From Brevibacillus massiliensis (GTDB lineage Bacteria > Bacillota > Bacilli > Brevibacillales > Brevibacillaceae), in contig NZ_HE978535.1 of assembly GCF_000311785.1 (NCBI RefSeq), positions 170,059 to 207,555 of the forward strand: a DNA stretch of 37,497 nt. Reading direction: 5' to 3'. The notes under the pieces are model-generated. The model worked only from the letters and a program-made list of their open reading frames with translations, was not told the origin of the DNA and ran no database searches. Shown here one piece after another: positions 9,385-17,215 of the stretch (position 1 is its first letter; each line of letters opens with the position of its first letter). A program made the translations under genes and the position numbers.

Positions 9385-10218
9385 ATGGCAAAACCGAAAT
9401 TGTACGTATTGGACACCGGCAGAATGAAAATGGATAAAGGATTTATGGTGGCAATGCATAAACCGGCTTCAGTACTCGATCCCAACACCCCGGCTGAGTT
9501 TGTCGAGTTTCCTGTCTACGCTGTCTTGATCGATCATCCGGAAGGAAAAATTCTCTTTGACACCGGCTGCAATCCGGAGGGAATGGGGGAGCAGGGCCGC
9601 TGGCCGCAAGGGGTGCAGCAATTGTTCCCCTACTATGCAGCGGAAGAATGCTATCTGATCAACCGATTGGAACAGTTGAAAGTACGCCCCGAGGATATCA
9701 GGTACGTGGTCGCTTCGCATTTGCACCTCGACCATGCAGGCTGTCTGGAACTGTTTACGAACGCGACCATCATCGTTCACGAGACAGAACTGGCCAACAC
9801 GATGAAAACGTACGCGATCAACAAGGACATGGGAGCCTATGTCTGGGCCGATATCGACGCATGGGTAAAAAACGGCCTCAACTGGCATCCGATCAAGCCG
9901 GGAGAAGACGAGGTGCCGCTGGCTGAGGGCGTGAAAATCCTCAACTTTGGCTCCGGCCACGCTTGGGGCCTGCTGGGGCTGCATGTTCAACTGCCCGGAG
10001 CGGGCGGCATCATCCTGGCGTCCGATGCGGTCTACTCGGCGCAAAACTACGGGCCGCCGGTGAAAATACCCGGCATCATCTACGATTCGATCGGCTTTGT
10101 CAATACCGTGGAGCGGATTAAAGCGTATGCCGCCCGAACCCATTCACAGGTGTGGTTTGGCCATGACAGCGAACAGTTCCAACAGTTTATCAAGTCGACG
10201 GAAGGATACTACGAATAA
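9385..10218 (+). CDS. Metallo-beta-lactamase-fold hydrolase, N-acyl homoserine lactonase family
   Basis: This 277-residue dinuclear zinc hydrolase resembles the AhlD/AiiA lactonase family. The HxHxDH motif is SHLHLDHAG at about 111-119. Further likely metal ligands are the His of GSGHAWG (about 191), the Asp of LASDAVY (about 213) and the His of WFGHDSEQ. The first strand holds ILFDTGCNPEG. Lactonases of this family open the ring of acyl homoserine lactones, but many members have other substrates. The ATG follows GGGAGGT. It is the first gene of a sigma-54-driven operon with an alcohol and an aldehyde dehydrogenase, which suggests catabolism of a lactone or ester rather than pure quorum quenching; that is inference. 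Confidence 0.82.
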   Translation: MAKPKLYVLDTGRMKMDKGFMVAMHKPASVLDPNTPAEFVEFPVYAVLIDHPEGKILFDTGCNPEGMGEQGRWPQGVQQLFPYYAAEECYLINRLEQLKVRPEDIRYVVASHLHLDHAGCLELFTNATIIVHETELANTMKTYAINKDMGAYVWADIDAWVKNGLNWHPIKPGEDEVPLAEGVKILNFGSGHAWGLLGLHVQLPGAGGIILASDAVYSAQNYGPPVKIPGIIYDSIGFVNTVERIKAYAARTHSQVWFGHDSEQFQQFIKSTEGYYE

Positions 10219-10243
10219 GCGCCAGCGGCGGGGAGGGAAAGAG

Positions 10244-11329
10244 ATGAAAGGAAAAGTAGCGATCATGACCGAGCCGGGAAAACTCCAGTTTGCCGAGTAC
10301 GAACTGCCGGAGGCCGGACCCGGCAGCGTGCTTGTCAAAGTGGTTCGCACCAATGTCTGCGGTTCGGAACTCCACATCTGGCAGGGACACCATCCGACAA
10401 AGAAGTCCGGAGTGATGGGCCACGAGATGGTGGGGCGAATTGAACGGCTGGGAGCAGGGGTAGAAACCGACTACGCCGGCAATCCGGTGAAGGTAGGCGA
10501 CCGCGTCGCCGCTGCGTACTTTTTGACCTGCCGCAGATGCCGGTCGTGTCAGCAGGGTCAGTTCCACCTTTGCGAGAACGCGTACAAGTACTGGACCAAA
10601 GACGCTGAAGAAGCGCCCCATTTTCACGGTTCGTTTGCCACGCATTACTACATTCACCCTGACCAGTATTTTTACAAGGTTCCGGAAAATGTGCCGGATG
10701 CCGCTGCAGCCAGCGCCAACTGTGCGCTTTCCCAGGTGTATTATGGCTTGGAGAAGGCGTACGTTCACTACGGGGACGCCGTGGTGGTCCAGGGGGCAGG
10801 GGGACTTGGGCTGAATGCCTGCGCTCTGGCAAAAGAGTTTGGCGCGACTGTCATTGTCATCGACGCCGTGCCAAGCCGTTTGGAAAAAGCGCGAGCGTTT
10901 GGCGCCGATTATCTGATTAATCTGCAGGAATACGATACGCTTGAGAAGCGGGTGAACGCTGTCAACGAAATCACGGGAGGCAAAGGCGCTGACGTCGCCA
11001 TGGAACTGACCGGGGTGCCGGCAGCATTCCTGGAGGGCATCCACCTGCTCAGAATGGGCGGCAGATACGTCAGCATCGGCAATATCTCACCGGGACAATT
11101 GGCCCCGTTTGACCCCGGACTGATGACCCGCAAGTCGATTCAGATCATTCCGGTCATCCGGTATGACCCCTGGTACTTGAACAAGTCGCTCGCGTTCCTC
11201 TCCAGAACGATCGGGAAATACCCGTTCGGAGAGATGCTTGACGCGGATTTCCACCTGGAAGAAATCGGTGTTGCCTTGGACAAATCAGCCAGCCGGGAGA
11301 TTACGAGAGCATCCATCATTGTCAAATAG
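10244..11329 (+). CDS. Zinc-dependent alcohol dehydrogenase (MDR family)
   Basis: The 361-residue protein is a medium-chain dehydrogenase. The catalytic zinc ligands include Cys39 (TNVCGSE) and His60-Glu61 (MGHEMVG). The structural zinc site is CRRCRSCQQGQFHLC near 94-108. The Rossmann fold has GAGGLGLNA, and an Asp at the end of the second strand (VIVIDAVPSR) suggests NAD rather than NADP. The ATG at 10244 follows GGGAGGG, 25 bases after the hydrolase; longer in-frame starts lie inside that gene and have no ribosome site. It probably oxidises an alcohol released by the hydrolase to a carbonyl compound for the downstream aldehyde dehydrogenase. Confidence 0.9.
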   Translation: MKGKVAIMTEPGKLQFAEYELPEAGPGSVLVKVVRTNVCGSELHIWQGHHPTKKSGVMGHEMVGRIERLGAGVETDYAGNPVKVGDRVAAAYFLTCRRCRSCQQGQFHLCENAYKYWTKDAEEAPHFHGSFATHYYIHPDQYFYKVPENVPDAAAASANCALSQVYYGLEKAYVHYGDAVVVQGAGGLGLNACALAKEFGATVIVIDAVPSRLEKARAFGADYLINLQEYDTLEKRVNAVNEITGGKGADVAMELTGVPAAFLEGIHLLRMGGRYVSIGNISPGQLAPFDPGLMTRKSIQIIPVIRYDPWYLNKSLAFLSRTIGKYPFGEMLDADFHLEEIGVALDKSASREITRASIIVK

Positions 11330-11376
11330 ACATGCAAAGAACAAGGCTGTGAATCGTTCGTCGGAGGGAGAGATTG

Positions 11377-12825
11377 ATGACAGTGGAACGCATGCAGATG
11401 TATATCGACGGAGAGTGGACAGAAAGTATTTCGCGGGAGACATTTTTCTCGATCGACCCGGCTTCAACCAAACCGCTTGCCGAGGTTCCGCGGGGGGGAA
11501 GCGAGGATATTGATCGGGCAGTCAAGGCGGCGAGGACCGCCTTTGAATCGCGGGACTGGCAGGAGATGCTGCCTGCGGAACGAGGACGGATGCTGTACAG
11601 GATGGCGCAGCTCATACGCGAGCAGCAGGCTGAGCTGGCCCGCCTGGAATCGCTTGACACTGGAAAACCGCTGTCACAGGCCCAAACAGATGTAGAAGTG
11701 GCAGCCCGCTACTGTGAGTACTACGCGGGGGTAGCCGACAAAATCCTCGGGGAGACGATTCCCGTTCGCCCCGACGTCTTGGATTATACCGTACGGGAGC
11801 CGCTTGGCGTCACCGCCCATATCGTCCCCTGGAACTATCCCATCCAAATCGCCGCGCGCAGTCTCGCCCCGGCCCTGGCGGCGGGGAATACGATGGTCAT
11901 CAAACCGGCGGAGGACACCCCGATCACCGCGCTGAAACTGGCGCAGCTCGCCGAAACGGCTGGCGTGCCAGCCGGGGTGGTAAATGTCGTCACCGGGTTT
12001 GGGACAGAGGCGGGAGCGCCGCTGGCAGCCCACCCGGACATCGACCACATTACGTTTACCGGATCGGTCGCCACCGGGACTGCAGTGATGAAGGCAGCAG
12101 CTGTGAACATCAAGCCGGTCACCCTGGAATTGGGCGGAAAGTCTCCCAACATCGTCTTTGCGGATGCCAATATGGATGAAGCGGCCCAATGGGTGGTTCG
12201 GTCGATCGTTCAAAATGCGGGGCAGACGTGCTCAGCGGGTTCGCGGTTGTTGGTCGAACGATCGATCCGCGAAGAATTTGTCGCGCTGGTGACTGAAAAA
12301 ATGAAACAGCTGCGCATCGGTCCGGGCCTGGAAAATCCGGATGTGGGACCGATTATTTCGCAAAAACAGCTGGAGCGGATCGAATCGTACATGCGTGTCG
12401 CCCAGACGGAAGGGGCGGCGATTCGCATCGGCGGCCAGCGCTGTCCGTCAGCGGGTGCGGGTTTCTTCTTTGAACCGACGGTTGTGGATCACGTATCGGC
12501 ATCGAGTCCGCTGGCCCAAGAAGAGATCTTTGGACCGGTGCTGGTCGTCCTGCCGTTTGATACCATCGAGGAGGCACTGGCGATCGCCAACGGCACAGAG
12601 TACGGACTGGTTGCGGGCATCTGGACGAATCACATTCACAAGGCGCACTGGCTGGCAGCGCGGCTAAGAGCGGGGCAGGTATTCGTAAACAACTACGGAG
12701 CCGGCGGCGGAGTAGAGATGACCTTTGGAGGATACCGCAAGAGCGGCTTTGGCCGGGAGAAGGGGCTGGAGGCGTTGAAATACTACACGCAAGTGAAGAA
12801 TATTGCCATCAAGATCAGTTTGTAG
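11377..12825 (+). CDS. NAD(P)-dependent aldehyde dehydrogenase
   Basis: This 482-residue member of the aldehyde dehydrogenase superfamily is close in layout to betaine-aldehyde and semialdehyde dehydrogenases. The catalytic Cys is about 285 in NAGQTCSAGS and the general base Glu about 251 in TLELGGKSP. VPWNYPIQIA and the FTGSVATGTAV cofactor loop are intact. GGGYRKSGF-like sequence near the end (FGGYRKSGFGRE) is the usual C-terminal motif. The ATG at 11377 is seven bases after GGAGGGAG; a TTG three bases earlier is less well placed. It is the last gene of the three-gene sigma-54 operon, 47 bases after the alcohol dehydrogenase. Confidence 0.92.
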   Translation: MTVERMQMYIDGEWTESISRETFFSIDPASTKPLAEVPRGGSEDIDRAVKAARTAFESRDWQEMLPAERGRMLYRMAQLIREQQAELARLESLDTGKPLSQAQTDVEVAARYCEYYAGVADKILGETIPVRPDVLDYTVREPLGVTAHIVPWNYPIQIAARSLAPALAAGNTMVIKPAEDTPITALKLAQLAETAGVPAGVVNVVTGFGTEAGAPLAAHPDIDHITFTGSVATGTAVMKAAAVNIKPVTLELGGKSPNIVFADANMDEAAQWVVRSIVQNAGQTCSAGSRLLVERSIREEFVALVTEKMKQLRIGPGLENPDVGPIISQKQLERIESYMRVAQTEGAAIRIGGQRCPSAGAGFFFEPTVVDHVSASSPLAQEEIFGPVLVVLPFDTIEEALAIANGTEYGLVAGIWTNHIHKAHWLAARLRAGQVFVNNYGAGGGVEMTFGGYRKSGFGREKGLEALKYYTQVKNIAIKISL

Positions 12826-12831
12826 GCAGCA

Positions 12832-12887
12832 AAGATGTAGGTATCCAATCAAGGAAGCTTGGCTGTCCTTGATTGGATACACATCTT
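12832..12887. repeat. Long near-perfect hairpin after the sigma-54 operon
   Basis: AAGATGT (12832-12838) pairs with ACATCTT (12881-12887). After a two-base bulge, 12841-12855 pairs perfectly with 12866-12880, and AGC/GCT pairs in the loop. That is about 25 base pairs. There is no T-run after it on the plus strand, so it is not a classical terminator; it may end or protect transcripts of the two converging genes. Confidence 0.8.
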
Positions 12888-12918
12888 GCGCCGGGGAACT
12901 GGCCTTGCGGCGTTATTT

Positions 12919-13221
12919 CTAGTGATCCCCGTGGTTTCCTTTGCTCGGGTTGGAGATGACGTAGCCCTCTTCCGGCAGGTACAGGTAATCGACGACCACG
13001 CCGTCCAGCAGTTCTTCGTCTTTCTGCAGAATGAGGTCAATGCCTTTGTCGGTCGAGACGACCAGATCGTTCTCGGTAGGAACGTCCAACGCCATTCCGT
13101 AATGGGCGTGACTGCCGTGTTTATGAGTGACGTAGACACGCAGTTTCAGCGTCTTGTCTTCTTCTTGTTCCAACACCTCGTGCAGCTTTTTGGCCGCATT
13201 GCGCGTAATCTTGCATTTCAT
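12919..13221 (-). CDS. HesB/IscA-like protein lacking the cluster cysteines
   Basis: This 100-residue protein has the HesB/IscA/SufA fold pattern: ITRNAAKKLHEVLEQE, then LKLRVYVTHKHGS, ending with YVISNPSKGNHG. The family's three iron-sulfur ligands (one central Cys, and C-G-C at the end) are absent. The only Cys is residue 3, and the C-terminus is His-rich (HGDH) instead. Similar cysteine-free paralogues occur in Bacilli and have no agreed function, so a role in cluster assembly should not be assumed. The ATG at 13221 is preceded by GAGGAG. It converges on the aldehyde dehydrogenase gene and stands alone. Confidence 0.75.
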   Translation of the reverse strand: MKCKITRNAAKKLHEVLEQEEDKTLKLRVYVTHKHGSHAHYGMALDVPTENDLVVSTDKGIDLILQKDEELLDGVVVDYLYLPEEGYVISNPSKGNHGDH

Positions 13222-13312
13222 GCAAACATTCTCCTCGTAAATATGACTTCACTCTATCTTATCAAAGTTGTCCGGCTTTGCGCCACTGCCATCTCCATTT
13301 CGCAAACGTTCC

Positions 13313-13346
13313 ATAAAAAGCGAAGCGGCGCAATCGGTCGCGCCGC
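13313..13346 (-). terminator. Intrinsic terminator of the 43-residue ORF
   Basis: On the minus strand GCGGCGC (plus 13340-13346) pairs with GCGCCGC (plus 13325-13331), followed by a TTTTTA run at plus 13313-13318. It lies a few bases past the ORF's stop. Confidence 0.75.
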
Positions 13347-13352
13347 CGGCAT

Positions 13353-13484
13353 TCAGATCAGCTCTGTCAGGTCAGTCCAAATCATCTCGTCCCTGTACAT
13401 TTCCTCATCACGCGGGGGATAAGACAGCTCGTAGAGGTCGTACATGGGCATGTCCGAAATCTCGATATAGCGGTTGGGATCCAT
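13353..13484 (-). CDS. Small acidic protein, unknown function (43 residues)
   Basis: I recognise no family. It begins MDPNRYIEISDMPMYDLYEL and ends WTDLTELI. Of 43 residues, 12 are Asp or Glu against 3 Arg, with 5 Met and several Tyr. There is no membrane segment or Cys. It is supported as a real gene by an excellent ribosome site (AAAGGAGG ten bases before the ATG at 13484), a clean stop and an intrinsic terminator right behind it. It stands between the HesB-like gene and the divergently transcribed tRNA-Ser. A short acidic protein of this kind might bind a basic partner, but that is speculation. Confidence 0.6.
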   Translation of the reverse strand: MDPNRYIEISDMPMYDLYELSYPPRDEEMYRDEMIWTDLTELI

Positions 13485-13557
13485 TGCTCATCCTCCTTTC
13501 AGACAACATTTTGCCCAGAATGCTAGAAATCATCCCGCAAATTCTAAAAAAAGAATC

Positions 13558-13586
13558 TTGATTTTCAGAAACAAACATAGTAGACT
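13558..13586 (+). promoter_or_regulatory. Promoter of the tRNA pair
   Basis: TTGATT (13558-13563), a 17-base spacer, then TAGACT (13581-13586), 22 bases before tRNA-Ser. Confidence 0.5.
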
Positions 13587-13608
13587 AAATCTTGTCGTTT
13601 CCGCAACT

Positions 13609-13701
13609 GGATGGGTGTCCGAGAGGCCGAAGGAGCACGATTGGAAATCGTGTAGGCGGGGATAACTCGCCTCGTGGGTTCAAATCCCACCCCATCCGCC
13701 A
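13609..13701 (+). tRNA. tRNA-Ser (anticodon GGA)
   Basis: The acceptor GGATGGG pairs with CCCATCC. The anticodon loop TTGGAAA carries GGA between CACGA and TCGTG, reading UCC and UCU. A long variable arm (GGCGGGG...CTCGCC) marks a class II tRNA. The T arm is GTGGGTTCAAATCCCAC, and CCA is encoded at 13699-13701. Confidence 0.96.
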
Positions 13702-13707
13702 GAATCT

Positions 13708-13783
13708 GCCGGTGTAGCTCAATTGGTAGAGCACCTGACTTGTAATCAGGGGGTTGTGGGTTCAAGTCCTATCGCCGGCACCA
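13708..13783 (+). tRNA. tRNA-Thr (anticodon UGU)
   Basis: The acceptor GCCGGTG pairs with CGCCGGC (one G-U). The D arm is GCTCAATTGGTAGAGC. The anticodon stem CCTGA/TCAGG encloses CTTGTAA with TGT, reading ACA and relatives. The T arm has GGTTCAAGTCC, and CCA is encoded at 13781-13783. It lies six bases after tRNA-Ser in one transcript. Confidence 0.96.
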
Positions 13784-13805
13784 CTTCTTCAAAACTTTCA
13801 ATGCG

Positions 13806-13830
13806 GCACCTGTTTCAGGTGTCTTTTTTT
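13806..13830 (+). terminator. Intrinsic terminator of the tRNA pair
   Basis: CACCTG (13807-13812) pairs with CAGGTG (13816-13821) across TTT, followed by TCTTTTTTT. Confidence 0.8.
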
Positions 13831-13919
13831 CGTCCGGCAGGCCGTGCAGGAATTTGGCCCTGGAAGGAGAAATCTGGTAACATGGATACGAATGCAAAAA
13901 CACAAGAGGAGGCCTGTGG

Positions 13920-14471
13920 ATGAGTAAAAAGGTGTTGATTGTCACTGGTGATGCGGTCGAGGCATTAGAGATTTTTTATCCGTATTACCGCTGTCTGGAG
14001 GAAGGCTTTGAAACGGTGATCGCTTCGCCGACCAAAAAGACCCTCCACACGGTTTGCCACGATTTTGAGGCCCACAGCGAGACCTACACGGAAAAACCCG
14101 CCTACCAGCTTCCTTCGCACATCGCATTTGAAGATGTCCGTCCGGAAGAGTTTGACGGCCTGATCATCCCCGGGGGACGGGCTCCGGAGTACATCCGCTT
14201 GAATCCACACCTGAAGCCGATCGTCGCCCATTTCTTTGAGGCGGATAAGCCCGTTGCCGTGATCTGCCACGGTTCACAGGTGCTGGCGCTGGTCAAAGAA
14301 CACCTGGAGGGCAAGGAGATGACGGCTTACCAGGCCTGCCGCCCCGATGTCGAGGCGTGCGGCGCCGTGTACAAGACGGAGACTCTGCACGTTCACGGCA
14401 AGCTGGTTTCCGGTCACGCCTGGCCTGATCTGCCCGGCTTCATGCGCGAGTTTATCCGCCTGCTCCGGTAA
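13920..14471 (+). CDS. DJ-1/PfpI family protein
   Basis: This 183-residue protein has the class I glutamine amidotransferase-like fold of DJ-1/PfpI. The nucleophile-elbow cysteine is Cys116 in AVICHGSQ, with the nearby His117. An acidic residue in the first helix (DAVEALE, about 14) would lower the cysteine pKa. GLIIPGGRAPEYIR (about 80-93) is the family's glycine-rich turn, and GHAWPDLP lies near the end. Members act as proteases, deglycases or stress chaperones; nothing here decides which. The ATG follows GAGGAGGC. It is monocistronic, ending at a hairpin with eight T. Confidence 0.88.
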   Translation: MSKKVLIVTGDAVEALEIFYPYYRCLEEGFETVIASPTKKTLHTVCHDFEAHSETYTEKPAYQLPSHIAFEDVRPEEFDGLIIPGGRAPEYIRLNPHLKPIVAHFFEADKPVAVICHGSQVLALVKEHLEGKEMTAYQACRPDVEACGAVYKTETLHVHGKLVSGHAWPDLPGFMREFIRLLR

Positions 14472-14528
14472 TTTTCGCCGGGAATGGCTGCAAAATCAGT
14501 CAACCAAAACGATCCCTTTTGAAGAAAC

Positions 14529-14557
14529 AGCCGTCTGCAAGCGGCGGCTTTTTTTTC
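14529..14557 (+). terminator. Intrinsic terminator of the DJ-1/PfpI gene
   Basis: AGCCGTC (14529-14535) pairs with GGCGGCT (14543-14549), one G-U, and runs into eight T. Confidence 0.75.
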
Positions 14558-14591
14558 GGAAGGGATTTTTCTATGGGCGATTTTGCGCAAG

Positions 14592-14621
14592 CTTACAAAT
14601 ATGTAAGGTTGCTGTAAGGTT
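14592..14621. promoter_or_regulatory. BceR-like operator with 11-base direct repeat
   Basis: CTTACAAATATGTAAG (14592-14607) is a perfect palindrome of the BceR type, TNACA-N4-TGTAA. Its right half begins a direct repeat, TGTAAGGTT at 14602-14610 and again at 14613-14621. The 11-base period is typical of tandem OmpR-family binding. A TACAAT -10 box sits at 14651-14656 with no good -35, as expected for an activated promoter. Confidence 0.7.
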
Positions 14622-14714
14622 ATTCGATGGGAATCGATCCGCCTCCTCATTACAATAAAGTCATGCTGATCATATCAACGACGAAATCAATACAGGTGTC
14701 AGGAGGAATCTGTG

Positions 14715-16610
14715 ATGACCTTTAGCCAGTTCGCGCTGCGCAACGTCACGCGCAACAAGCGTACATACGCGGCGTTCTTTTTCAGCAGCGCGTTTTCTGT
14801 AATGGTATTTTTCATCTTCGCCATGTTCGTGTTTCACCCCGGTCTGCAGCGCGAGGAAATTGGGGCAACGACCGCGCAGGTCATGGGGGTATCGGAATAC
14901 ATCATCTACCTGTTTTCCATTTTCTTTGTATTTTACTCGATGAGCGCATTTTTGCAGTCGCGCAAAAAAGAATTCGGGATTCTCATGATGCACGGGATGT
15001 CGTCGGCACAGTTGAAGCGCCTCATCTTTTTGGAAAACATGATCATCGGTCTCACAGCGATCGCTGTAGGGATCGGAGTCGGCCTGATCTTCTCCAAGCT
15101 GTTCCTGTTGGCTGCGGCCTATGTGCTGAAGACGGAGGCGCTGCCGTTTTACCTGTCCTGGACTGCCGTACTGATTACGTCCATCTCGTTTACCGTTCTT
15201 TTTCTGTTTATCTCGGTATTTACTGCGGCGTTCGTTCGCGGAAGCAAGCTGGTCGAGCTTTTGAAGGGGAGAAGCAAGCCGAAGAGCGAGCCGAAGGCAT
15301 CTGTACCGTTGTCCTTGCTGGCTGCTGTGCTCATCTTGGCAGGGTATGTCATCTCCTTTTCAGTTCAGCAGGTGCAAGTGGTCGTAGCCATGCTGCCTGT
15401 TATCGTGATCGTCATTATCGGCACGTACTTTATGTTTACTCAGCTCAACGTGTTTGTCATCAGAATGCTGAAGCGAAATCGCCTGTTCTACTGGCATAAG
15501 ACCAATCTGCTCAGTTTGTCCGATCTGGCCTACCGCATGAAGGACAACGCCCGCATGTTTTTCCTGGTTTCGATTGTCTCCACCGTGGCCTTTTGCGCCA
15601 TCGGGTCACTGGCGGGATTCAAAAACATGATCATCGAGGTGCAGACAGCAGCGAATCCTTTTGCGATCAGCTACTTTTCGGAGGCGGGTAACCCACAGGA
15701 AGAGAAGCACGTGTCACTGATCGAAAAAGGACTGGCCGAACACCACATCCCGTACAAAGAAGTGCAGGCAGTTTTGAACCACCAGACGAATGCAAAAACC
15801 GATCGAGATGTCGTACTGCTGCGACTGTCCGACTACAATCGGCTGGCCCAGGCATTGGGGTATCCGACGGCAGAAGTAAAGGGCAGCGAAGCCCTGCTGC
15901 TGCCGACTGGACAGGAGCTGGGGGGAGCGGCCGGCCCGCAGACCGCCAATGAGACGATCAAATTAAAGGAAAGCGGGCTGTCCGTACAGACAACAGGTGC
16001 CGTTGAGAAAACGGTGATCAAATCCTTCGGCCCATGGGCGATTGGACTCGTTGTCTCCGATCAGTTTTACTCCGAGGCGTCTGCATCCGGGACAAACGAA
16101 ACGTTCTTTGGCTTTCAAGTAGATAACCTGGCGGATACGGCGGGAGTTGGCATGACATTGGAAGAGGCGATCGGCTATGGTGACGCATACAGCTTCTTTG
16201 CATTGGCTTCTGTTCTGTTGCTGGTGAATCAGACATTTGGTGCCGTTCTGTTCGTCGGCCTGTTTGTCGGCGTCATTTTCTTTGTCGCGGCAGGAAGCTT
16301 TCTCTACTTCCGGCTCTACACCGATCTGGAGCACGATAAACGGCAGTACCGGGCGCTGGTCAAGATTGGCCTTACCGAGCGTGAACTGGGCAAGGTGATT
16401 ACAACTCAGCTGCTGCTGCTGTTCTTCGTACCGACGATTGTGGCGGTGATTCACAGTTCAGTCGCGTTCGTCGCGCTGCACAACCTTCTCCAGTACACCG
16501 TGTTCACGTCATCCGCGATCGTGCTGGGCAGCTTCTTCCTGGTGCAAATCGTCTATTTCCTGTTTGTTCGGTCGATGTATCTGCGGCAAATCAAGGAAGC
16601 GGTCTATTGA
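14715..16610 (+). CDS. Bce-type ABC transporter permease (FtsX-like)
   Basis: This 631-residue membrane protein resembles BceB/VraG permeases, which with a cognate ATPase detect and counter cell-wall antibiotics such as bacitracin or antimicrobial peptides. The N-terminus (FSQFALRNVTRNKRTYAAFFFSSAF) is typical. Segment pairs follow near 18-36, 55-75, 105-135 and 148-172. A long extracellular domain of about 200 residues (roughly 310-500) lies between TM segments, and the last FtsX domain spans about 510-625. The ATG at 14715 lies eight bases after AGGAGG; a GTG just before it is too close. It is the first gene of a unit with an ECF sigma factor and the ATPase. The ligand is unknown. Confidence 0.88.
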   Translation: MTFSQFALRNVTRNKRTYAAFFFSSAFSVMVFFIFAMFVFHPGLQREEIGATTAQVMGVSEYIIYLFSIFFVFYSMSAFLQSRKKEFGILMMHGMSSAQLKRLIFLENMIIGLTAIAVGIGVGLIFSKLFLLAAAYVLKTEALPFYLSWTAVLITSISFTVLFLFISVFTAAFVRGSKLVELLKGRSKPKSEPKASVPLSLLAAVLILAGYVISFSVQQVQVVVAMLPVIVIVIIGTYFMFTQLNVFVIRMLKRNRLFYWHKTNLLSLSDLAYRMKDNARMFFLVSIVSTVAFCAIGSLAGFKNMIIEVQTAANPFAISYFSEAGNPQEEKHVSLIEKGLAEHHIPYKEVQAVLNHQTNAKTDRDVVLLRLSDYNRLAQALGYPTAEVKGSEALLLPTGQELGGAAGPQTANETIKLKESGLSVQTTGAVEKTVIKSFGPWAIGLVVSDQFYSEASASGTNETFFGFQVDNLADTAGVGMTLEEAIGYGDAYSFFALASVLLLVNQTFGAVLFVGLFVGVIFFVAAGSFLYFRLYTDLEHDKRQYRALVKIGLTERELGKVITTQLLLLFFVPTIVAVIHSSVAFVALHNLLQYTVFTSSAIVLGSFFLVQIVYFLFVRSMYLRQIKEAVY

Positions 16611-16655
16611 TGAAGCCTTTGTGAACCGATTGGAAGAAAGGAAATGTGATACAAA

Positions 16656-17171
16656 ATGGATCAACGGATGGAACGAGTCCGGCAGATTGAACACTTGTAC
16701 AAAGAGCATTACCGGTATTTGCTGAATTTCCTCTCGGCCCAGACGCCAGATAAGCAGCTGATAGAGGACATCATTCAGGATGTCTTCGCCACCCTGATCA
16801 ATAAATCGGATCTGCTGGTCGATTTGCGATATTCCAAACAGTATCTGAAGCGGAGCGCCAGGAACAAACTGATCGATTGTTGGAGGAAAGCCAAGCCGGC
16901 CTTGTACGAGGACGAAGAAACCATCGGCCAGCTGCAGGCGGGCCGAGCCTTTGAGCGGGAGGTTGAACTGACCGAGGAGATCCGGCAGGTGCTGGGGAAA
17001 TTGCCCGATCACTACCGAAACGTCATTATCGCCAGAGACTATTACGGATACAGTTACCAAGAGATAGCCGAATTGACCGGATGCTCTTCGAACAGCGTCA
17101 AGATCAAAATTTTTCGGGCGAGAAAACAGTTTATCCATCACTACAGGCAGGCAGCGGGATCGATGGCCTAG
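16656..17171 (+). CDS. ECF-type sigma-70 family sigma factor
   Basis: The 171-residue protein has region 2 (about 14-75: IEHLYKEHYRYLLNF, LIEDIIQDVFATLI, KQYLKRSARNKLIDCWRK) and region 4 (about 108-160: LGKLPDHYRNVIIARDYYGYSYQEIAELTGCSSNSVKI), with no region 3, as in ECF factors. It would direct RNA polymerase to an alternative promoter set. There is no recognisable anti-sigma gene beside it. It lies 45 bases after the permease and 44 before the ATPase on the same strand, so the three are probably cotranscribed. An ECF factor in the middle of a Bce-type transporter operon is unusual. The ribosome site (GAAAGGAAA) is rather far from the ATG. Confidence 0.87.
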   Translation: MDQRMERVRQIEHLYKEHYRYLLNFLSAQTPDKQLIEDIIQDVFATLINKSDLLVDLRYSKQYLKRSARNKLIDCWRKAKPALYEDEETIGQLQAGRAFEREVELTEEIRQVLGKLPDHYRNVIIARDYYGYSYQEIAELTGCSSNSVKIKIFRARKQFIHHYRQAAGSMA

Positions 17172-17215
17172 ATGGATGACAAATAAAGCGGTCAAAAGAG
17201 GAAGGAGATAGACAG

